Positions 1 through 8,732 of a DNA stretch of 64,000 bases are shown piece after piece (the stretch's first letter is position 1; each line of letters opens with the position of its first letter). A model generated the notes under the pieces. The model had not been told where the DNA came from, searched no databases, and saw only the letters and a list, made by a program, of their open reading frames with translations. The position numbers were made by a program, and so were the translations under genes. The stretch is from Cobetia sp. L2A1 (lineage in GTDB: Bacteria; Pseudomonadota; Gammaproteobacteria; Pseudomonadales; Halomonadaceae). The DNA is taken from the NCBI RefSeq assembly GCF_009796845.1, contig NZ_CP047025.1, forward strand, positions 4,054,939 to 4,118,938, written 5' to 3'.

Positions 1-910
1 CATATCCACCGCGCCCTGCGAGGCTCAGCTGACCAGCTGTCAGTGCATCGCGAAGCGTCATGAGGTGTTGTTCACGCTGGATAAGCGCCTGACGGGCAGT
101 CTCTATCTTCTCTGCAAGTGCCGGCGATACCTCTCCACTATTGAGGCTGGCGGTACCCTGCTGCATGAGATCAGAAAGCTGCTCGCTCAGCTGTTTGCTG
201 TCACTGCGCAGAGCCGCCAGATTACGCCGCTGCCCCTCGAGATGCGCCAGGCGTGAAAACAGTGGCGTGGCGTCATCCACCAGTGGCTTGCCGCTGCCTG
301 TCTCATCAGCAGGACCAGTGGTGACAAGCTCACCTGTTGTGGGATCACTCAGCGATTCCGCCATGCCGTAGAGCACCCGGCCATCGCGCAATTCCAGCGC
401 CAACGCCTGCTCAGGAAAGATTAGTGTGTTCAGCATGTCCTTGGGCAACCATCGCCAGCTGGCGGCGGCACTCTGCTCGGAAGACGTCTGTAACAACCAC
501 CATTGCTGAGGCCGAGAGGCACCAGTGGCCATCTGCACATGGCGGACCTCCTCACGCATCAACTCACCGAGCAGATGCTGCCCTTTGTCTACTGGTGCTG
601 CGTCTATTGATGTTGTTCCAACGCCCACTCCAGCTTCTGTCGTCTGCACAGAGGCATTGATCGTGTCAGTCGTCGGGGGCACCAGCGCTATCTCGACAAG
701 GCGCGAGGGCCAGAAATGACCCAACGAGCCCGCCAGCAGCAACCCGACCAGCCCCATCATCAATAGCAGCGAGACACTGACCGCCATTGCATTCAGCCAT
801 CCCCAAGGGCCGCCATCGCGCCAGTAGCGGGACAATCGTGCAAGTAGGTGCTCCTGCGGGCGTAGCAAAGAGGGAGATGAAAGTGGCCGAGGCGTCCGAA
901 CGGTACTCAT
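1..910 (-). CDS. pstA: Phosphate ABC transporter permease PstA (N-terminal part, runs off the window)
   Basis: Reading the minus strand from an ATG at 908-910 gives 303 uninterrupted codons to the window edge, so the 3' part is outside. The start overlaps the pstC stop (ATGA), which implies translational coupling. The protein begins MSTVRTPRPLSSPSLL and has one membrane segment at about residues 40-62. After this comes a long hydrophilic, presumably periplasmic stretch (about residues 63-300) with a Gln/Leu-rich, coiled-coil-like part near the end of what is visible. The permease core is not in the window. Known: PstA pairs with PstC in the inner membrane for high-affinity phosphate import. 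A large soluble insert after the first helix is also seen in pseudomonad-type PstA. Identity rests on this layout and on the pstS-pstC context. Confidence 0.85.
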   Translation of the reverse strand, partial: MSTVRTPRPLSSPSLLRPQEHLLARLSRYWRDGGPWGWLNAMAVSVSLLLMMGLVGLLLAGSLGHFWPSRLVEIALVPPTTDTINASVQTTEAGVGVGTTSIDAAPVDKGQHLLGELMREEVRHVQMATGASRPQQWWLLQTSSEQSAAASWRWLPKDMLNTLIFPEQALALELRDGRVLYGMAESLSDPTTGELVTTGPADETGSGKPLVDDATPLFSRLAHLEGQRRNLAALRSDSKQLSEQLSDLMQQGTASLNSGEVSPALAEKIETARQALIQREQHLMTLRDALTAGQLSLAGRGGY

Positions 911-3090
911 CCCCAACCTCCTCGCGCAGGCGGCGCAAATCGCTGACGCAGCACTTCGGCGAAAGTGTTGACGATGAAGGTGAAAAGAAACAGTGCCAGC
1001 GCTGCGAGGAACAGCAGACGATAGTGGCTACTGCCAATGTCGGCTTCCGGCAGCTCGATCGCAATCGTGGCCGCCAGTGAGCGAAGCCCCTCGAACAGGC
1101 TGGCATCCACCAGCGGTGTATTGCCGGCTACCATCAACACGATCATGGTTTCGCCGACGGCACGTCCCATGCCAATCATCAGTGCGGAACACACACCCAC
1201 GGCGGCGGCAGGCAAGATTACGCGGCGCAGAGTTTGCCACGGCGTCGCACCCAATGCGGCAGAGCCTGCGGCCAGTCCTCTAGGCACAGAGGACAGAGCA
1301 TCTTCACTCAAGGTAAACAACGTCGGCATCACGGCCAATCCCAATGCCATGCCCGTCACCAGGGTGTTGCGCTGCGCATAGCCAATCCCGTAATGGCTAA
1401 ACAGCCACTGCTTGATATCCCCTTCAAACCACCACTGCTCGATATGGCTGGCAATGGTGATATCCAGCCATAGCAGCAGCACAAGTAGCGGGAGCAAACC
1501 AAAGGCAGCCATGTTTTCCGGTAACACTACCCGCCAGCTGCGCGGTGCGAGCGTCCAGAGAAAACCAGCCACCATGGTACCCAGTGGAATCAATGCCAGT
1601 CCCAACAACACGGCCATCAGCTCGCGCTCGACGAAGGGGGCGACTACCAGTGCCGCAATGAAGCCGATCACGACGGTCGGTAGTGCCTCCATCATTTCCA
1701 ATAATGGCTTGATGCGAGACCGCTGACGCGGTGCCATGAAACAGGACACATGGATTGCACAGCCCAACCCCAGCGGAACGGCAAACAGCAAGCCGACCAA
1801 TGCGGCCTTGAGCGTGCCCCAGACAATGGGCACCAGTGACAACCGTGGCTCGCTGCGGGTATCGCCCATCTGCCAGATCCACTCCGGCGCTGGCCGCCCT
1901 TCATACCAAACCTTGCCGAGCAGGGTGGATAATCCGACATCGGGGTGTGGATCATCGATGACCAGCCCTTGCGCTGAGGGCTGACCAGCAGAGAGTGACC
2001 GAGCGTCGCTGGACGTGTCATCGGCAAGACCCGTCGCCAACAGCTGACGATCATTGCGGCTGAAGGTCAGTGTCACACCTTCGGCCACTGTCTGAGGCGA
2101 CAGCCAGTCCTGCACCAGGCGCTGACGCTCGGTAGTCGCCTGATAAAGGCCTAAGCGCCCCGTAGCATCCAGTGCTGAGAATCCGAGGCTGTGATGGGCG
2201 GCGGCAAGCGCCACGATGGGCGCTTCAAGCTCACTATTGAAGGTACCGATAGCGACCAGCGGCTGGGCATGCCCGGGCTGCACGTAATGCGTCAAGCCAC
2301 CTGCATCATCACCAATGATCAGGCTTTTGCCACCACGCAAGACACGCAGTGCCGTAATGCGAGCATGCGGGTGCGTTCCGCGACTGATCATACGGGCCAG
2401 CGGACCTGTCTCATCGACGGAGGCCGTCAATTGCCACTGCTGGAAATCATGCTCTCCGGCCGTGATCAGCAGTCGGCCTGCCATACTTGCCTGCCCTCCG
2501 GGACTCTCAAGCCATTGATGCTGCCAAACAGCTTCGGGAGTGTTAAGTGATAGGCGTGCCAGCCACAGACGGGCACCCAAGGAATCAGACGCACTCATCC
2601 ACAGCTGATCACCACTGACCATCAAATGAGCAGACGCATGCGCCAGTCCCTCTGGCACGGTGAGCGGTGTCAAAGGTATCGCGATGGGCAGTGAAGCGGA
2701 TTCAGTAACATGCACGGGTTGTAGCCGGCCATCTGCCAGCCAGGCCCCTGCAAATGCCAGCTGGTCGGTGTCGGTCGCGATCAGCGCAGAAGAGGCATCA
2801 CGCGGCGAAGGCAGGGTTGCAGATGACGCGAGCAAATCATCCAACCGCTGAGACTCGTTATCAGCGGCAACCGACGTTTCTTGCGCCATCATCGGCTGAG
2901 TACTGGCCGGCACTAGCAACGGCCACGACACACTGAACAGATACCCCAGCATCACGATCACTACCACCATCACGCCAAGGCCTGACGCGGTCAGCCATAG
3001 GCTGGCCAGACGATCGTGCCGCAAGCGGCGACGCTGCATTCGTGAGGCATCAACTGCCGACATGAAGAGGTACCACGCGAGAAATTGCAC
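907..3090 (-). CDS. pstC: Phosphate ABC transporter permease PstC, long form
   Basis: 727 residues from a GTG start, about twice the E. coli PstC length. A first membrane helix lies near residues 30-55. A periplasmic domain of roughly 350 residues follows, rich in LxxxADG and WLxRLSL-like stretches that suggest a beta-propeller-type fold (inference). The C-terminal third is the permease core, with the EAA-loop-like segment GLAAGSAALGATPWQTLRRVILP and six predicted helices. It forms the phosphate channel together with PstA. An ATG 27 bases further in (residue 10, at 3063) is an alternative start; neither has a strong ribosome binding site. It lies 86 bases after pstS and overlaps pstA by four bases. 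A Pho-box-like site sits in the pstS-pstC gap. Confidence 0.92.
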   Translation of the reverse strand: MQFLAWYLFMSAVDASRMQRRRLRHDRLASLWLTASGLGVMVVVIVMLGYLFSVSWPLLVPASTQPMMAQETSVAADNESQRLDDLLASSATLPSPRDASSALIATDTDQLAFAGAWLADGRLQPVHVTESASLPIAIPLTPLTVPEGLAHASAHLMVSGDQLWMSASDSLGARLWLARLSLNTPEAVWQHQWLESPGGQASMAGRLLITAGEHDFQQWQLTASVDETGPLARMISRGTHPHARITALRVLRGGKSLIIGDDAGGLTHYVQPGHAQPLVAIGTFNSELEAPIVALAAAHHSLGFSALDATGRLGLYQATTERQRLVQDWLSPQTVAEGVTLTFSRNDRQLLATGLADDTSSDARSLSAGQPSAQGLVIDDPHPDVGLSTLLGKVWYEGRPAPEWIWQMGDTRSEPRLSLVPIVWGTLKAALVGLLFAVPLGLGCAIHVSCFMAPRQRSRIKPLLEMMEALPTVVIGFIAALVVAPFVERELMAVLLGLALIPLGTMVAGFLWTLAPRSWRVVLPENMAAFGLLPLLVLLLWLDITIASHIEQWWFEGDIKQWLFSHYGIGYAQRNTLVTGMALGLAVMPTLFTLSEDALSSVPRGLAAGSAALGATPWQTLRRVILPAAAVGVCSALMIGMGRAVGETMIVLMVAGNTPLVDASLFEGLRSLAATIAIELPEADIGSSHYRLLFLAALALFLFTFIVNTFAEVLRQRFAPPARGGWG

Positions 3091-3151
3091 TCAAAAGAGG
3101 CTCAGCCGACCAGGCGGAGAGCAAGGAATTCATCAAGATTATGTCCGTAGG

Positions 3152-3169
3152 ATGACAAACAGGTGACAT
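3152..3169 (-). promoter_or_regulatory. Candidate Pho box upstream of pstC
   Basis: On the minus strand the sequence reads ATGTCACCTGTTTGTCAT: two TGTCA half-sites spaced 11 bases apart, as in the PhoB consensus CTGTCAT-N4-CTGTCAT (11 of 14 specified positions match). A CATAAT hexamer begins eight bases further on and could be the -10 element. This suggests a PhoB-dependent promoter for pstCA inside the cluster. It is inferred from sequence only. Confidence 0.5.
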
Positions 3170-3176
3170 GACCATC

Positions 3177-4223
3177 TCAGCTCGCGGGTACGCTATCCAG
3201 CCCCAGCTGCGTACGCCAGTGATTCAGCTGAGCTTCCGGGAGTGGCACGTATCCTTCACGCAAGATGGATTGCTGTCCCTGACGCGACATGATCAGCGAC
3301 AGGAAGGCCTGTTCAAGCGTGGGCAATGGCTTACCCGGAACGCGATTGACATAGATATACAGTGCGCGCGTGAGCGGATAGCGACCATCGCGAATGCTCG
3401 CACGACTAGGCGAGACAGCTGACGGGTACTCATCCGTGCTGACCGGCAGCTGCTTGACCATCGGCGAAGCCGTGCTGAAGCTGGCGTAGCCTATCCCGCT
3501 GGGTGTGGCACCGACTGCCTGAATGATGGAAGCCCATCCTGGCTGTTCGCTGACATCAAGTCGGAAATCGCCGCCACAAAGCGCAATCCGTCGGAAGGCA
3601 CCATAGGTGCCAGAGGTGGCGCTACGTCCGTAGAGACTGATCTGCCGCGCCGCCCACCGCCCGGTCAGCCCCAGGTCTCCCCACTCAAGAAACGCCTTGC
3701 TGCCACAGGAATGCGTAGCGGAGAAAATAGCATCCAACTGATGCAAGCTGATTTTCTCCAACGGGTTATCGCGATGCACCACGATACCCATCGCATCCAG
3801 TGCGACCGGAATACCCAGCGGCGGATAGCCATACTTGTGCTCGAACTCCATCCGCTCCTGCTCACGCATGGGACGCGACATCAGGCCAATACGGGTAGTG
3901 CCGGCCACCAGTGCCGGCGGTGCCGTCGAAGACCCTGCTGCCTGCAACTGCACCCGCACACCGGGATGATAGCGGTGCAGCTGTGATGCCCAACGTGTGA
4001 CCAGCGCAGACAGGGTATCAGAGCCGACAGCCGTCAAATTGCCTACCACGCCTGCTACAGGGCGATATTCCGGGATAGCGGTCGCGGCAGAAGCTGAGCT
4101 CATCGCTACCACGGTCATTGCGAGGCCTGCGCAAAGCAGGGCCGCCGTCCTCAAAGAAGAATGTGCCGAGGACAGGAAGCGCAAAAGACACTGCAGCGGA
4201 CGACCTACTGATGACATGACCAT
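3177..4223 (-). CDS. pstS: Phosphate-binding periplasmic protein, PstS family
   Basis: 348 residues. An N-terminal signal peptide ends near residue 48 (MSSASA before ATAIP). The mature protein has PstS-type segments: VGSDTLSALVTRW near the start, AAGSSTAPPALVAGTTRIGLMSRPM (the phosphate-loop region), GRSATSGTYGAFRRIALCGGDF, and PLTRALYIYVNRVPGKPL near the end. It captures phosphate in the periplasm and delivers it to PstCA. The start ATG follows GGGGAT at a suitable distance; a second ATG two codons later is possible. No pstB or phoU is visible; they are expected beyond the left edge after pstA. Confidence 0.88.
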   Translation of the reverse strand: MVMSSVGRPLQCLLRFLSSAHSSLRTAALLCAGLAMTVVAMSSASAATAIPEYRPVAGVVGNLTAVGSDTLSALVTRWASQLHRYHPGVRVQLQAAGSSTAPPALVAGTTRIGLMSRPMREQERMEFEHKYGYPPLGIPVALDAMGIVVHRDNPLEKISLHQLDAIFSATHSCGSKAFLEWGDLGLTGRWAARQISLYGRSATSGTYGAFRRIALCGGDFRLDVSEQPGWASIIQAVGATPSGIGYASFSTASPMVKQLPVSTDEYPSAVSPSRASIRDGRYPLTRALYIYVNRVPGKPLPTLEQAFLSLIMSRQGQQSILREGYVPLPEAQLNHWRTQLGLDSVPAS

Positions 4224-4571
4224 AGCTATCCCCAGCCTGGATAATGAAGAGTACAGAGTGACTTCAGGACGTAATGATCACGTGGGCGAACATCAACTAC
4301 TCGCTGATGTCTGACGTATCAATCAAGTATCCGCCATTGTTACGTTGAGTACCTATGACACCATGCTGCATCGCAAGAAAGCGGCCTGACAGTCCTTCGT
4401 CAGGGGGAGTAGGATACAAGGAATGATGCTGACCCTGTGGCCTGATAGTTCACTACGCCAAGTGCCTGCTTGAACATGTCATGCCCGTGGTACAAGTGCC
4501 ATCATCGTAAGTATTATCACCCTTGCAGCCATCACGATAATTTTCATAACAACAAGATAGCGAGTCACATC
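4224..4571. other. Divergent intergenic region between pstS and the thioesterase gene
   Basis: About 350 bases without a supported gene. It must hold the pstS promoter (minus) and the thioesterase promoter (plus). A short inverted repeat CCTGAC...GTCAGG lies near 4385-4404. Isolated TGTCA/TGACA half-sites occur near 4356 and 4475 but do not form the 11-base direct repeat of a Pho box. Confidence 0.4.
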
Positions 4572-5024
4572 ATGCAAGCTTTGGATGACGTCCCAACGCC
4601 CAATGGGGCCCTGACGCTCAAGTTGATTGCTCAACGCCATGATACCAATCTCTATGGTGATATCAGTGGTGGCTGGTTGATGCACCGCATGGACGAGGCC
4701 TGTGAACTGGCGGCCGGTCGAGTCGCCAATGGCCGAACAGCCACCGTAGCCGTGGAAGGACTCGACTTCCTGTCTCCCGTTCGTGTTGGCTCGGTAGTGA
4801 ACGTATTCACCAACATCGCGGAGGTGGGTCGTAGTTCTATCCGGCTGTCCGTCGAGGTCTGGATTCGCCCCCCGCAGGAGCGCAATCATCGCGCTCTGAC
4901 CAAGGTGACCGAGGCCTGTTACGTGATGGTGGCGCTCGACGATAATGGCCGCATTCGTGCCGTTCCCACCGCGCCTGTAGAACAGCCATCACTCCTGTCA
5001 TCCTCTCTTCCCCCAGTGGAATGA
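4572..5024 (+). CDS. Acyl-CoA thioesterase, YciA-like single hotdog domain
   Basis: 150 residues from the ATG at 4572. The longer frame from 4470 adds a His/Cys-rich stretch not typical of the family, so the shorter start is preferred. Hotdog signatures are visible: NLYGDISGGWLMHRMDEACELAA near residues 25-48 (the catalytic Asp/Asn and long helix region), then TVAVEGLDFLSPVRVGSVVNV and FVMVALDDNGR-like strands. The family hydrolyses fatty acyl-CoA in the cytosol to free CoA and fatty acid. It is a stand-alone gene, convergent with the TRAP receptor gene across a shared terminator. The exact substrate cannot be told from sequence. Confidence 0.85.
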   Translation: MQALDDVPTPNGALTLKLIAQRHDTNLYGDISGGWLMHRMDEACELAAGRVANGRTATVAVEGLDFLSPVRVGSVVNVFTNIAEVGRSSIRLSVEVWIRPPQERNHRALTKVTEACYVMVALDDNGRIRAVPTAPVEQPSLLSSSLPPVE

Positions 5025-5042
5025 GGGATAACGCCAGAAGAC

Positions 5043-5074
5043 AAAAGGCCGCTCCGGATTCGGGGCGGCCTTTT
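5043..5074. terminator. Bidirectional rho-independent terminator
   Basis: AAAAGGCCGC and GCGGCCTTTT form a 10-base stem around a 12-base loop. A T-run follows on both strands, and the hairpin sits between convergent genes (thioesterase plus, TRAP receptor minus). Confidence 0.85.
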
Positions 5075-5100
5075 ACGTTATCAGTCTGCTCAGAAAAAAC

Positions 5101-6204
5101 TCAAGACGTCGCGTCTTCACTCAATACGCGTGCACGACCATCAAGATAGGCGCGCTCGCCAGTTCTGGTCCAGGGTGCGACCCGTTGCTGGAAGGCGCGG
5201 TAGGAATCATATACCCGCTTGGCATCGGCATCTTTCGCGACGAATTCGTCCAACACCTCGTTGGAAGCCTCGTACAGCGCGGTATAGACATCCTCGGGGA
5301 ATTCGCGCAGTTGCACACCGTGCTCCTCGACCAATGACGTCAGGGCAGTGGCGTTGCGCAATGCGAACTCGTCGACCATGGCATGATTGGCAATCTTGGC
5401 CGCCTGAATCACGACCTGTTGGAGATCTTCCGGCAGCGCCTGCCACGCCTCCATGTTGACCGTGCCTTCCAGAATTGCCGAAGGCTCATTCCAGGCCGGT
5501 GAGTAGTAGTACTTGGCGACCTGATGCAGGCCAAAGGCCAAGTCATTGTAGGGGCCAACCCAATCCGCCGCATCAATCACGCCGGTTTCCATTGCCGTGA
5601 AGATCTCGCTGCCCGGCAACGTCAGCGTACTGGCACCGATACGATTCATCACCTCACCGGCAAGCCCGGGCAAGCGAATCTTGAGCCCTTTCATGTCGGC
5701 CAGGCTCTTCACTTCCTTGTTGAACCAGCCCGCCATCTGCGTACCGGTATTGCCGACGGCCAGCGGCTTGAGATTGTGACGCGCATAGATTTCATCCCAC
5801 AGCGCCATGCCGTCGCCGTAATACAGCCAGGCATTGGTCTCGGTGGTATTCATGCCAAAAGGCACTGCCGTGAAGAACTGGGCAGCAGGAATCTTGCCCT
5901 TCCAGTAATAGGATGCCGAATGTCCCATCTGGGCCGTGCCGGAAGATACCGCATCAAAGACTTCCATGGCCGGTACCATCTCACCGGCACCGTAGACCTT
6001 GACCTGCAGACGGCCACCGGAGAGCGTGCCTATCAATTCCGCGAATTCATTGGCTCCCGTGCCCAACGCAGGGAAATTCTTCGGCCAGGAAGTCACCATC
6101 TTCCAGTGAATGGTCTCGGCGGCGTGCGCGGTGGAGACAAAGGGCGCAGCGGCGATACCAGCAGCCCCCGCACCGAGAGCGGTAAGAAAACGACGGCGTT
6201 GCAT
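5101..6204 (-). CDS. TRAP transporter substrate-binding protein, DctP family (TakP-like)
   Basis: 367 residues from the ATG at 6204, which has AAGGA about eight bases upstream; the longer frame lacks this. The N-terminus MQRRRFLTALGAG...STAHA is a twin-arginine-type export signal. The mature protein has the TRAP receptor pattern: MVTSWPKNFPALGTGANEFAEL, GAGEMVPAMEVFDAVSSGTAQMG, LKIRLPGLAGEVMNRIG, and TGVIDAADWVGPYNDLAFGL. The last resembles the 2-oxo-acid receptor TakP of Rhodobacter. It would bind an organic acid in the periplasm and hand it to a DctQM membrane pair. No such membrane genes are adjacent, so this receptor is an orphan here. The substrate is inference only. Confidence 0.88.
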   Translation of the reverse strand: MQRRRFLTALGAGAAGIAAAPFVSTAHAAETIHWKMVTSWPKNFPALGTGANEFAELIGTLSGGRLQVKVYGAGEMVPAMEVFDAVSSGTAQMGHSASYYWKGKIPAAQFFTAVPFGMNTTETNAWLYYGDGMALWDEIYARHNLKPLAVGNTGTQMAGWFNKEVKSLADMKGLKIRLPGLAGEVMNRIGASTLTLPGSEIFTAMETGVIDAADWVGPYNDLAFGLHQVAKYYYSPAWNEPSAILEGTVNMEAWQALPEDLQQVVIQAAKIANHAMVDEFALRNATALTSLVEEHGVQLREFPEDVYTALYEASNEVLDEFVAKDADAKRVYDSYRAFQQRVAPWTRTGERAYLDGRARVLSEDATS

Positions 6205-6372
6205 GGCACAGTCCTTGTTCGAGTTATTGGTTTGCGAGTTACTGGGCGATACGAATGGCACAATCTGAAAGTAGGGCGTCTACCTCCACTATGCCGCTGC
6301 CAATGTATCGCCCACAACTGCACCAAGGCCGTAGTCCGATGCTTTAGCTTGCCCCTTTTTCATGCCATATCT

Positions 6373-8595
6373 TCAACTCAGCACTTCAAGTTTGGCAAAA
6401 CCAAGTACTAGCCACTTGTCACCCTCACCTTCGAAACTGATCTGCACACGAGCGCGTTCCCCCTGTCCTTCGGCATTGATCACGACACCCTCACCAAACA
6501 GCGGATGACGCACCATGCTACCCAGTGACAACGCAGGCATGCCATCGCTGGCCTCGACACTCTCCTGACGCGGGCCGGACGGGCGACGATTCGGGGTCGC
6601 ACGTTGCGTCGAGACCGGGCGCGAGATCTGGCCGCGCAGGCGCACCTCTTCCAGCAACTCCTCCGGTAGCTCGCGCAGGAAGCGCGAGGGACGCTGGAAG
6701 GTCTCTTTGCCGTGCATGCGGCGCAGCTCGGCATAGGTGAGATAGAGGCGCTGCATGGCACGGGTGACGCCGACATAACATAGGCGACGCTCTTCCTCGA
6801 GACGGCCCGGCTCTTCCAGTGACATCTTGTGCGGGAAGAGACCTTCCTCGACCCCTGCCACGAAGACCACCGGGAACTCGAGCCCCTTGGCAGAGTGCAG
6901 TGTCATCATCTGTACGCACTCTTCGCCTTCAGCAGCCTCATGATCACCGGCATCCAGCGCGGCTTCCGCAAGGAAGGGCTCCAGTGCCTCGGCACCTTCA
7001 CTGACGGCATTCGGGTCCATCCGCTCACCCTGACCGAAGGCACGGCAAGCATTGACCAGCTCGGCCAGGTTCTCGAGACGCGCCTGCGCCTTTTCGCCTT
7101 TTTCAGCAGCATGGTGCTCGCGTAGTGCCGAGACATGAATGACATGCTCGACCAACTCATGCAGCGCCATGCCAGCGGTATCATTATCAAGGCCATCAAT
7201 GAGATCACTGAAGGCGCGCACGGCCGTCGCAGCGCGGCCCTTGAGCGCACCATCAGCGACAGCATCACCCATCGCCTGCCACATGGTCAGGTTACCGAAG
7301 CGGGCACGCTCGCGCAGTTGCTCGACTGTCCGCATGCCGATACCGCGCGCCGGTACGTTGATCACACGCTCCAGCGCCGCATCATCTTCACGGTTGTTCA
7401 TCAGACGCAGGTAAGCCAGTGCGTTCTTGATTTCGAGGCGTTCATAGAAGCGCTGGCCGCCATAGATGCGATACGGCATGCCCTGACGGATCAGCGTTTC
7501 CTCCAGCACTCGTGACTGGGCGTTGGAGCGATAGAGGATGGCCACATCATCACGGCTGTAGCCATGCTCGTTGACCAGTTCACGAATGGTGTCGGCGATG
7601 AAGCGTGATTCATCGATGTCATTGAAGCCGGCATAGATACGGATGCGCTCGCCGCGCCCGCTGTCGGTCCACAGATTCTTGCCCATCCGCCCGCCGTTGT
7701 TGCTGATCAGGGCGTTGGCGGCTTCGAGGATGGCGCTGGTCGAGCGATAGTTCTGCTCCAGACGCACTACACGCGTATTGGCGAATTCGTCGGTGAAGCG
7801 TTGGATATTCTCGACCCGCGCGCCCCGCCAGCCATAGATCGACTGGTCATCATCACCCACCACCGTCATGCACTCACGATTGCCGGCCAACAGTTTCAGC
7901 CACGCATACTGCAATGTGTTGGTGTCCTGAAACTCATCGACCAGGATGTGGCCGAAGCGTTCGCGGTAGTGGTTCAGCAGGTGCGGCGTGTCACGCAACA
8001 GCTCAAGCGAGCGCAGCAGCAGCTCACCGAAGTCCACCAACCCACCACGTTCACAGGCCAGCTGGTAGAGCTCATACATCTCGACCATCTTGCCCATGTA
8101 GGCATCGCCATGGGTCTGCACCTGATGGGCACGTAGCCCCTCTTCCTTGCAGCCGGAGATGAAATACTGAACTTGCTTGGGCGGCCAGCGTTCGTCATCG
8201 ACGTTGTGCTGCTTGAGCAGGCGTTTGACCATGCGTAGCTGGTCATCGCTGTCGATGATCTGGAAGTGTTCAGGCAGGCGCGCCTCCTGCCAATGCGTGC
8301 GCAGTAGACGATGACTGATGGAGTGAAAGGTGCCGACCCACATATGACGCAGACTGGCGCCGTTGAGCGCCTCAAGCCGCGTGCGCATCTCGCGGGACGC
8401 CTTGTTGGTGAAGGTCACCGACAGGATGGCGTAGGGCGACATCTGATACTGGTCCATCAACCAGGCGATGCGATGAACCAGCACACGGGTCTTGCCGGAA
8501 CCGGCCCCGGCCAGCACCAGCATATTGCCAGGCGGCGCGGACACAGCCTCGCGCTGATGCGTGTTGAGATGGTCAAGAAGGGGCGATTCAGACAT
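6373..8595 (-). CDS. uvrD: DNA helicase II UvrD
   Basis: 740 residues. Superfamily 1A helicase motifs appear in order: Q-motif LNTHQREAV (residues 10-18), Walker A AGAGSGKT (29-36), motif II VDEFQDTN, motif III GDDDQSIYGWRGA, motif IV VRLEQNYRST, motif V MTLHSAKGLEFPVVF and motif VI LCYVGVTRAMQRLYL. It ends with a UvrD-type tail (MVRHPLFGEGVVINAEGQGERARVQISFEGEG...WLVL), the RNA-polymerase-binding Tudor-like region. It is a 3'-to-5' helicase for mismatch and nucleotide excision repair. It lies 137 bases after hexR on the same strand, with a weak ribosome binding site. Confidence 0.96.
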   Translation of the reverse strand: MSESPLLDHLNTHQREAVSAPPGNMLVLAGAGSGKTRVLVHRIAWLMDQYQMSPYAILSVTFTNKASREMRTRLEALNGASLRHMWVGTFHSISHRLLRTHWQEARLPEHFQIIDSDDQLRMVKRLLKQHNVDDERWPPKQVQYFISGCKEEGLRAHQVQTHGDAYMGKMVEMYELYQLACERGGLVDFGELLLRSLELLRDTPHLLNHYRERFGHILVDEFQDTNTLQYAWLKLLAGNRECMTVVGDDDQSIYGWRGARVENIQRFTDEFANTRVVRLEQNYRSTSAILEAANALISNNGGRMGKNLWTDSGRGERIRIYAGFNDIDESRFIADTIRELVNEHGYSRDDVAILYRSNAQSRVLEETLIRQGMPYRIYGGQRFYERLEIKNALAYLRLMNNREDDAALERVINVPARGIGMRTVEQLRERARFGNLTMWQAMGDAVADGALKGRAATAVRAFSDLIDGLDNDTAGMALHELVEHVIHVSALREHHAAEKGEKAQARLENLAELVNACRAFGQGERMDPNAVSEGAEALEPFLAEAALDAGDHEAAEGEECVQMMTLHSAKGLEFPVVFVAGVEEGLFPHKMSLEEPGRLEEERRLCYVGVTRAMQRLYLTYAELRRMHGKETFQRPSRFLRELPEELLEEVRLRGQISRPVSTQRATPNRRPSGPRQESVEASDGMPALSLGSMVRHPLFGEGVVINAEGQGERARVQISFEGEGDKWLVLGFAKLEVLS

Positions 8596-8732
8596 GCAGG
8601 GCTCACCACAGGGCAGAGGGTCGGAGATCGGAGCAGCCCGTCTATCGCCGCCCCTGTTCAGGCATCCACCTTATCACATGGCTGCGCTGTCACTCTCCCC
8701 TCTCCAGCAGCCTTCCATCGCAGTCATTGCGA

